From Cerrena zonata (taxonomy: Eukaryota; Basidiomycota; Agaricomycetes; Polyporales; Cerrenaceae), in assembly GCA_038087015.1 (NCBI GenBank), contig JASBNA010000069.1:62001-126000 (forward strand): a stretch of 64,000 nucleotides of DNA, in the 5' to 3' direction. The stretch's first letter is position 1. The number at the start of each line of letters is the position of its first letter. The position numbers were made by a program, and so were the translations under genes. A model generated the notes under the pieces. It was not told where the DNA came from, ran no database searches, and saw nothing but the letters and a program-made list of their open reading frames with translations. Shown in pieces: positions 57,146 to 64,000 of this stretch.

Positions 57146-59512
57146 TCAATATATACCTTTATAAATAGCATCACCAGTAAGACAAACTTTTTTCATCTCT
57201 TCCACGTCATGGACCCTAACTATATTGGCATTTTGTTCAATACAGGCCATTATTGATGCAGAGGTACTGATTAAACGATCAGATGGCTTCGACTCTTGAC
57301 AAATAGTGCCCAAGAATTTCTTTCTGGAAGGTCCCAATAATGTTGGTAATCCATTGAAACTAACATATGAGTGTTGAGTCTCATTAGTTTCAACATCAGT
57401 GACATTTGAAAGTAATGAATATTTTTTAAAATCAGTTGCATTTTTTATAATCATTAAATTTTGCGGTAAATTTTTAGCAAATCCAATACCTGGATCCATG
57501 ATTATTTGCCATTTTCTAACCCCTTTATTGAATGCTTTCAACATTTGTAAAGACACTTCTCTTGAGATTCCATTAATGAGGTTGGTCACTGGTGGTTCCT
57601 TGTTATATTCTTGTTGTCCATTAACAGGATCAATGAAAAATTCAATTAAGTCTTCATTCATGTTGGATTCATAATTAGTCAATTTGGACATGGTCATCAG
57701 ATTGCCCCTGGTATGATTCATTATATAAGGACATCCAAATTTGGCAACAACTTCAAAGATCTTACCATCATAAAGACCCATTGAAATATCATTGATAATA
57801 TCTGCACCTGCTAAAAGACATTCCTCAGCTACTTTTGACCTATAAGTATCAATCGAGAGAATAATATTTTCCAATTCGGGAACATTAGATGATCTTATTA
57901 GTTTAATTATTGGTAATACCCTTTTTAATTCTTCTTCTTCTGTTGGCTCTTGACTACCGGGTCTCGTTGATACACCACCAATGTCTATAATATTTGCACC
58001 CAGTTTAACAAGGTCATGACATGTTTTGATAATTTGGTCTTCGGAAAGATTATAATTCTTCCCTCCATCGCTGAAAGAGTCCGGGGTTACGTTTAAAATA
58101 CCCATAACAACAGTTGGCAGTTTATGATCAATTTGATCGAATTTTAATAAATTTTCCTTTAAGCGAGGAATGGGTGTTATTTGAAGTAATCTTGAGGATT
58201 CTTGAAGTTGTTCATTGGAATTGCTTATAATCAATTGTTTTGAATGATCGTGGATAGGTTCAGCGGAAACGGGATGAATTGTATCGGGAGCAATCAATTC
58301 ACACAAGGGTTGTAAAACAAAAGTTCTTTCAAGCATTGATTTATGAGGAATGGTCAAGTTTGGAGTGTTAATACTAATATCGTCATATAATAGGATATCC
58401 AAATCGATTTCTCTTGGTCCGTTATCAAATTCTTTTATTCTGTTAATATGATGATATTCAATTTCTTTCAAAATTTTTAATAAATCATGAGGAGTTTCAT
58501 AACAGGATATCTTTAAAACCCCATTATAAAAATCTGCTTGATCTTTATAATACATTGGCTTAGAAACATATAAGCACGAAGTCGAAAGAACTTTTATATT
58601 ATAATTTTTCAATAGATCAATCGAATCATTAATATTTTTTAATTGGTTACCTTGATTAGAGCCAAAAGCAATATATGCGATATGTTCTTTATTGGTAATG
58701 ATACCTTCATTTTGATTAGTTGGTAAATTAAAGTTTGAAATATTCGAATATTCATTAACCGAGATGGGTTCTAAGCCAATGAAAGAAGATTCAGTCATAT
58801 CAGTTGAGCTAACACCAACACCGTCAGTGAAAGTAATTGCATTCGGTTTAGTAACTTTAGTTGAAATACGTTCAATTCCTTCACCAGAATGGTTTTGAAA
58901 AATCAATTGACCAATTTTCATTACCAAGGCTTCCACAGTTTTGAAATTAGAAGATTCAACGTATAAAGTAACTTCATCAATGATTTTATGAATGATAACC
59001 GAAGAACTTGGTTTTAAAATAATATTTAAATCGATATCAACAATTTGTTTTTGAAGTCTTTCAAAAGTGAAAACACCAATGATGGTCAATAATTTCAATC
59101 CGTTAACTTTGATTTCATCAGGAGGAATTATTGAATCATTTAATTTTGATCTAAATAATTTATATTCAATTGAATCAGCTCTAATTTCAGATTTTTTAGA
59201 TTGAATAGTAACTTCAGTTTCGAACCCGCCACCCTTCTTTTCATCTAACAAGACTTTTGAAAGCGATTCACCGATATTACCCAAACTCTTAAAGTTTTTA
59301 TGTTCATTAATTTTCATATATTCTGCTATATTTCTTGAAAGGACTGCATAATTTAAGGAATATTTCAAATTATCAGTTATTGAGGCTTGTTGAAAATCTG
59401 TTTTCAAGCTAGCGGTAATAGTAATTGGTTGAGGAGTTGGACGATTCCAAGCATCTTTACCAGTGATTGCTGTGGCTGCTAAATTGTTTATAAAAACCGT
59501 ATCTTTAAACAT
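57146..59512 (-). CDS. FOL1: Fol1, trifunctional folate synthesis enzyme
   Basis: About 788 aa, carrying three enzymes of tetrahydrofolate synthesis. First come two tandem dihydroneopterin aldolase domains (DTVFINNLAATAITGKDAW; LLTIIGVFTFERLQKQIVD). The HPPK domain follows (YIAFGSNQGNQLKNI, FDNGPREIDLDILLYDD). Last is dihydropteroate synthase (MGILNVTPDSFSDGGKNY, DIGGVSTRPGSQEP, MDPGIGFAKN), the sulfonamide target. The first ATG is at 59512. Upstream, 52 further codons are open without any ATG and read like a mitochondrial presequence (basic, Ser-rich, ending IRSFHQTNK), beginning after a stop near a TTG at 59668. Initiation at a near-cognate codon could make a mitochondrial form; S. cerevisiae Fol1 is mitochondrial. 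Confidence 0.97.
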   Translation of the reverse strand: MFKDTVFINNLAATAITGKDAWNRPTPQPITITASLKTDFQQASITDNLKYSLNYAVLSRNIAEYMKINEHKNFKSLGNIGESLSKVLLDEKKGGGFETEVTIQSKKSEIRADSIEYKLFRSKLNDSIIPPDEIKVNGLKLLTIIGVFTFERLQKQIVDIDLNIILKPSSSVIIHKIIDEVTLYVESSNFKTVEALVMKIGQLIFQNHSGEGIERISTKVTKPNAITFTDGVGVSSTDMTESSFIGLEPISVNEYSNISNFNLPTNQNEGIITNKEHIAYIAFGSNQGNQLKNINDSIDLLKNYNIKVLSTSCLYVSKPMYYKDQADFYNGVLKISCYETPHDLLKILKEIEYHHINRIKEFDNGPREIDLDILLYDDISINTPNLTIPHKSMLERTFVLQPLCELIAPDTIHPVSAEPIHDHSKQLIISNSNEQLQESSRLLQITPIPRLKENLLKFDQIDHKLPTVVMGILNVTPDSFSDGGKNYNLSEDQIIKTCHDLVKLGANIIDIGGVSTRPGSQEPTEEEELKRVLPIIKLIRSSNVPELENIILSIDTYRSKVAEECLLAGADIINDISMGLYDGKIFEVVAKFGCPYIMNHTRGNLMTMSKLTNYESNMNEDLIEFFIDPVNGQQEYNKEPPVTNLINGISREVSLQMLKAFNKGVRKWQIIMDPGIGFAKNLPQNLMIIKNATDFKKYSLLSNVTDVETNETQHSYVSFNGLPTLLGPSRKKFLGTICQESKPSDRLISTSASIMACIEQNANIVRVHDVEEMKKVCLTGDAIYKGIY

Positions 59513-59763
59513 TTTATTTGTTTGATGAAATGAGCGAATGACGGTAGTCTTGAGGGGGTTACTGGTTGTCGGAGAAACAACCGACTTCAAACAAGATGAT
59601 GAGAACAAAATTGTTAAATGGGAAGAAGTACGAACCAGAACTAGTAGTTTCCAGTAGTCACGAGTCAAGTAATTTAGTTATCGAAAATTTTTATGATCCA
59701 TCTTTTATCGGTACGCGATGATGAAAAAAAAAAAAATAAAATTGTCAAAGAGCTTTGCAATAT

Positions 59764-60946
59764 CTATTCGCTATCACTACTTAAAATTGTACTTAGTATA
59801 TCTTTCTTTTCCGGGTCGATATCGTTTGCTGAAGCTTCTGCGGTGTCCAAACCCTTTAGGACTTTTTTAGAATCTTCCGCAAACAATTCTCCGGAACCCA
59901 AATCATGTTCCAAAGGAATTGAATCCATGACAATAGTACCATATTCTGTAGTTTTATTGATGATATCTTCTGCTTTTGATTGGGAGCAGTGCATATCTTC
60001 CATGACGAGTCTGATGATGATTTCGTTGGCTAGTACGTAAGCCGAAAAATCGTTAGTAGTCCAATATCTTAGAGTTGGGTTTGACAGCTCCTTACTATTG
60101 ATGAGATGACGCCATTTACTCAAGATGACCAAGTTTATGAAGTGTTGGCGTTCCAAGCCATAGTACCCCCCGACGTATTTGTTCCAGCTAATTTGCCAAT
60201 GTTCGTCCTTTGACATTTTTGAGTTCGAGGAGGTTTTCTGTTGTTGATACGCCAAATTATAGTATTTTGAAGCAATTTTGCCCTTGATTATACTTGGAAT
60301 TAGATCGAGATACTTTAATGTTCGTGATTTCAAGAGTTTTCTTGATTTTATCGGAGGGGGAAAGTTATAATGTTGATAATTTTTCTTCACTTCATTAATT
60401 TTATCCAGATTATTTTTAGCAAAATTAGATAAGATATTGCCATCGTTGCCCTAATAACTTTGAAGCAAAAGTAGTTGAATCATGCAATAGAGTCAGTTTT
60501 TTATCCAGTTGCAAGATCTTATCTATTTCGTCGAAATTTTCCCCATGCAATTCATTTTGGTAATTCAAATTCTTCACGTCAATCAAGTTCAAATCCTCAT
60601 CACTGGATTCGGAAGAAGGTTGCTTATAAGATTTATTAACAAACACATTGGTTTTCCTCTTCTTTTTTTTCGTCGATTCATCCTTATTATCTTTGAATAT
60701 GGACGACTTGGAAGACAAGTTTGATATTGGTTTCATTCCGTAGTTTCTCTTTAGTTTTTTCTTCCCGAATCCACCATCACGATCGTGAAGCTCGTTTGCA
60801 GCCGAATCTTCCATTTGCTTGGGAATCCTCACCGGAGTAGGTGGAGAAGATGAGGACTTCTCATGTTTACTTAAACTCGAGTACTTCGGGGTCATCATCG
60901 ATAAAGAAGGCGAACCATTCATTTTTTCAATGCGTAAATCTTCCAT
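59764..60946 (-). CDS. RTC4: Rtc4-like protein (one frame break)
   Basis: About 393 aa (S. cerevisiae Rtc4 is 401 aa). The C-terminal half carries the RTC4 domain: KSRTLKYLDLIPSIIKGKI, WNKYVGGYYGLERQHFIN and AYVLANEIIIRLVMEDMHCS. The N-terminal half is basic and Ser-rich with KKKKRK clusters, compatible with nuclear location. Rtc4 was found in a telomere-capping screen; its biochemical role is unknown. I use the ATG at 60946 (MEDLRIEKM..); the open frame continues upstream, but with Trp/Cys-rich sequence that looks noncoding. One base seems extra near 60,441, shortly before NFAKNNLDKINEV. Confidence 0.8.
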
Positions 60947-61124
60947 ACAAACATCAATACATGCATACATTACACACACCATTCCATGATTATCAAAAAG
61001 ATTACTCCTGGCCTTTCTGAACCACTCCATTCTACCAAGAGTATCCTCATCCACCAACCCCCTGAATGGGCTGCCATGACCTTGGCTCCCTGCTACCACG
61101 CGCCAGGAGCACCTCCAGCAGATA

Positions 61125-61203
61125 CAATCAACAGCCGTAGAATCAACCAACTCCCTTTGCCAATCCAATCAACAGCCGTAGAATCAACCAACTCTCTTGC
61201 CAA
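61125..61203. repeat. Tandem duplication of about 39 bp
   Basis: Two near-identical copies (61125-61163 and 61166-61203) of a unit starting CAATCAACAGCCGTAGAATC and ending TTGCCAA; the second has one base fewer. Confidence 0.95.
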
Positions 61204-61348
61204 CACTTGACTGGAAGCCGCCAAACAAACACCCATTCACCAGGACAGGGTACCAAAAGGGAAGGTTGTCAAACAAATGAGATTGTGCTAACAAAACAAA
61301 AAAAAACCAACCAAAAAAAAAGAACAGCCTTTCTTCCATCAATCCACA

Positions 61349-61358
61349 CCCACGTGGG
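61349..61358. promoter_or_regulatory. CCCACGTGGG, strong Pho4-type E-box
   Basis: A perfect 10-bp palindrome about 160 bp upstream of the PHO4 start. CACGTGGG is the preferred Pho4 half-context in S. cerevisiae. It may serve PHO4 itself, RTC4, or Cbf1. Confidence 0.6.
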
Positions 61359-61515
61359 ATTCGGAGGGTTGACTGAATATGACTCTACCTAAAGGGAAAA
61401 AAAAATTATACTAACAACTTAACAGTCAGACTACAGTAATAGTTAGATGATGGATAATATTTCATTAAGAAAGAGAACATTAAGTCAGTAAATAGAATCC
61501 TTGAGACCCCTAAGA

Positions 61516-63099
61516 ATGGAACTGAACGATTGGACTACATTTTCCCCAAATTCAGCTAGTAAAACTACTGATAATCCAACACCATACTTTGATTTGGGAG
61601 AACACTTGAATCAGAGTACTGGTAATACTCCGACTCAACAGGAGTCGAATCATAATACACCAGGCCGGATAATACTCCCGTCTTCAAGTAATCATCCTAC
61701 TCCAAGTGCACAAGCAGCAAATAGTCATTTCAGTGAACAAGATCAATATTTTTTACAGCAAATTGAAAATAATTTATATAGTGGTAATACTAATTCGAAA
61801 AATGAAGCTTCGAACCAACCACCATCCCGAGAAAACCCCAACCACACGTCAAACCATCAATTACCGGACTTAAACCTCGACCAATTCAACTTTATGTTGC
61901 CAGATTTGGACTTTAACGAGTCGAGTCATTTACAACATCAACAACCAGGCCAACAATACGACCAGCAGGAACATCATCATCATCATCACCACCACCACCA
62001 CCATAGTAAAAGCTCGTCGGCCTACCCTCCTTCCAATCTTCCTCAGAATACCCCTAGTATGCTAGCCCAGAAAAGAATCATAGATGAAGAAAAGGCCGAA
62101 CAGGATGGGTTTGTTTCTCCGATATTGCCCGGTCAAAATGATCATTCTTATAATAACCAACACTATTACCATAAAACGTCTTCCAATACTCCCATTAAAG
62201 AAGGATACTCGTCGCATGTTCGCCCCGATGCAGTGTTCACGCCGCTTGTTTCTCCGGCGGTTACTCCTTTAGATCTGCAAGTTAATATTAATAAATCAAA
62301 ACCAATTTCAGCGAGTTTTGAACCGTTAACTTCTCCAGCTTTGAATGCTCAACCGTCAAATGATCGTAGAAGATCGAGTTCTTCAGTTTTCGCTCCTTCT
62401 TCAAATGATGATCAGAAAAATTCAATTAATTCAAATCATAAAAGAAGAACTCCTCATAGTACTCCCATTTTACAAGCTAATAATAAATTGAAAAAATCTC
62501 CTTCTTTGAAAAACTCAAGATCAAACATTATTAAAAATTCATCTCCATTTGAAAATTTACCAGAATCTTCAATTGATTCAAAATCAATCGAAACAACCCC
62601 AATGTTACCTCCCCAATCCAAAAAACAAAATATCGATAATAATCCTTTACAACATTCAAATTCAAACTCAAACTCAAATACTCCTACTTTAATGGGCTTT
62701 ACAATGGGGAGGTTAGCAGAAGCTAATAATCATGATGATTCTACAAGTCCGGTCAATTCAAGACAAAATTCAACCTCGAAAAAATCCTCTAGCTCAAGTG
62801 AAACCCTGCCAATATTAGGTAGTCAACGAACAAGAGCTAATTCAAATACTAGTTTGAATTCTAATGGCACTTCAACCTCAAAGAAAAAGGGTGAAAAACC
62901 AGCTACTAAGAAAGCTTCTCATAAATTAGCTGAGCAAGGAAGAAGAAATCGTATGAATGTGGCAGTTCAAGATTTGAGTAATTTAATTCCTCAAAATTAT
63001 CACGATGAAGTTTCTATTCCTTCAAAAGCAACCACCGTGGAATTGGCTTCGAAATACATTAAAGATTTGCTAAATGAATTAGAGAGTTTGAAGCATTAA
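61516..63099 (+). CDS. PHO4: Pho4-like bHLH transcription factor of phosphate starvation
   Basis: About 527 aa. The C-terminal bHLH (last 75 residues) has KKASHKLAEQGRRNRMNVAVQ in the basic region and first helix, quoted here only as landmark, with the His, Glu and Arg residues that read CACGTG. The second helix PSKATTVELASKYIKDLL is nearly identical in layout to Pho4. The rest is low complexity (Asn, Ser, Pro) with a run of at least nine histidines near 61,975-62,005 and several SP/TP sites of the kind phosphorylated by Pho80-Pho85. Longer than S. cerevisiae Pho4 (312 aa), as is common in CTG-clade species. I use the ATG at 61516. Frame intact to the stop. Confidence 0.92.
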   Translation: MELNDWTTFSPNSASKTTDNPTPYFDLGEHLNQSTGNTPTQQESNHNTPGRIILPSSSNHPTPSAQAANSHFSEQDQYFLQQIENNLYSGNTNSKNEASNQPPSRENPNHTSNHQLPDLNLDQFNFMLPDLDFNESSHLQHQQPGQQYDQQEHHHHHHHHHHHSKSSSAYPPSNLPQNTPSMLAQKRIIDEEKAEQDGFVSPILPGQNDHSYNNQHYYHKTSSNTPIKEGYSSHVRPDAVFTPLVSPAVTPLDLQVNINKSKPISASFEPLTSPALNAQPSNDRRRSSSSVFAPSSNDDQKNSINSNHKRRTPHSTPILQANNKLKKSPSLKNSRSNIIKNSSPFENLPESSIDSKSIETTPMLPPQSKKQNIDNNPLQHSNSNSNSNTPTLMGFTMGRLAEANNHDDSTSPVNSRQNSTSKKSSSSSETLPILGSQRTRANSNTSLNSNGTSTSKKKGEKPATKKASHKLAEQGRRNRMNVAVQDLSNLIPQNYHDEVSIPSKATTVELASKYIKDLLNELESLKH

Positions 63100-63278
63100 T
63101 ATGTGTAAACTAACCTTGTATAAATATTTATAGTATTATTAGTTCTTTTTTTTATATATACATAGATTAAAATTATTTATTTCGATAAAATATCACTTTG
63201 ACGTATGCATGATAACGCATGTGCAGCAGGAGCTAAAAAAATGACATCTGCGTGACAAAAATTGATGAAAAAAAGAAA

Positions 63279-63351
63279 TGGACGACACCGGAGTCGAACC
63301 GGTGACCTTCTGCTTGCAAGGCAGACGCGCTACCAACTACGCCAGACGCCC
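63279..63351 (-). tRNA. tRNA-Ala (TGC)
   Basis: On the minus strand it reads GGGCGTCTGGCGTAGTTGGT at the 5' end, anticodon arm TCTGC-CTTGCAA-GCAGA (anticodon TGC), T-arm ACCGG-TTCGACT-CCGGT and 3' discriminator A. The acceptor stem has one G-U and one T-T position. No intron. Confidence 0.96.
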
Positions 63352-64000
63352 GTTATTGTTTTGTTTTAAGAATATGGGTAATTGAAATCTATCACATCAA
63401 AAAGCCAAAAATGCAATTTTTATCTGTTGATCCCCCTAGATGGTCGGGATTGCTGATCTGAATCAAAAGGTTTATTCTGTGGATAACATTTAGTCTAGCT
63501 CTGGCAGTCCTAAGACAGAAGCTTTTTCTGCGGTGGCGGCAGTCGTGTTTTTGTGATTGCACTGCCTTTCGATTCCTTTTATATATCTCTATCTACTCTC
63601 TTTATCTCTATATAGTTAGTATTTAGATCAAATATATAAAACTATACGTGAAAAAAAAAAATTATTTAGATCAAATATATAAAAATATACGTGAAAAAAA
63701 AAAAAAAAAAACTGTCTGAAGCAGTCAGGCCTGAAGGTCTGGCAAAGACGTCTGGGTCTGATTAAGATCAACACCGATCACATAGCTGAGGCTCAAGCAA
63801 AGGTGTTATAAACATCGTTTGTGAAACAACGCTGGAAAAGTGTATCTATTACAGAAACATGTTTATGAATAAGTAGGCATTCCCTCGTAAGAAATGCTTT
63901 ATCGGGTTATGTGGGTAGATTAGACCTCTATCGTCCTCAAGTATCTACGAAGTAAATACCTGTACCAGACTGGACGACCATAACACACGCACTTAGCTAT
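63352..64000. other. Intergenic end of window
   Basis: About 650 bp without a recognisable gene. It holds an A-rich direct repeat (63621-63711). Confidence 0.5.
63621..63711. repeat. Direct repeat of about 40 bp with A-tails
   Basis: Two copies of a unit beginning ATTTAGATCAAATATATAAA and ending TATACGTG plus an A-run; the copies (from 63621 and 63664) differ by one base and by the length of the A-run. Confidence 0.9.

Larger units (their letters stand above)
60947..61515. other. RTC4/PHO4 divergent promoter
   Basis: About 570 bp with a 39-bp tandem duplication (61125-61203) and a CACGTG palindrome (61349-61358), both listed separately. A-rich runs follow near 61,300. Confidence 0.6.

Overview
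This 64 kb window is nuclear DNA of an ascomycete budding yeast (Saccharomycotina), most likely from the CTG clade (Debaryomycetaceae/Candida relatives). Genes are compact, AT-rich and nearly intronless, with short intergenic spaces. The proteins are typical yeast orthologs. The order of three tandem Zn2Cys6 regulators followed by STI1 and an FCR3-type bZIP gene matches what I recall of the Candida albicans chromosome 5 'zinc cluster' (ZNC1-TAC1-HAL9-STI1-FCR3). One CTG codon in the TAC1-like gene lies where its paralog has a serine codon, which fits CUG=Ser but does not prove it.

Left part (0-27 kb): SPC3 (signal peptidase), a large mitochondrial PPR protein, YIP5 (Golgi), a sugar-transporter-like protein with a long tail and one intron, a DDB1/CPSF-A-family propeller protein, the formin BNI1, SEC2 (exocytic Rab GEF), an F-box/LRR-like protein, a 48-codon microprotein behind a 14-bp minisatellite, a structured element next to a CACGTG palindrome, and INP54. 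Middle (27-40 kb): PRP9, RIB2, RIM21-type pH sensor, an MSB3-type Rab GAP, NCE101, GET5, SFT2 and NAT1. Several of these act together in polarised secretion (BNI1, SEC2, MSB3, SFT2, YIP5, INP54).

Right part (40-64 kb): the three zinc-cluster regulators, STI1 with a perfect heat-shock element, an FCR3-like bZIP, an intron-containing tRNA-Phe next to a tRNA-like relic, a cyclophilin-RRM protein, GIS2, FOL1 with an ATG-less presequence-like extension, RTC4, PHO4 with a Pho4-type E-box in its own promoter, and tRNA-Ala(TGC).

A striking property of the sequence is about 30 single-base frame breaks in 11 otherwise conserved genes, while 16 neighbouring genes are clean. Many breaks sit in short homopolymers and most look like one extra base. 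Residual assembly indels are the simplest explanation, because genes such as STI1, NAT1 and BNI1 are broken several times in conserved domains. Coordinates given for broken genes are whole-locus spans; no repaired reading frame is implied. I saw no transposon, LTR, CRISPR or rRNA.
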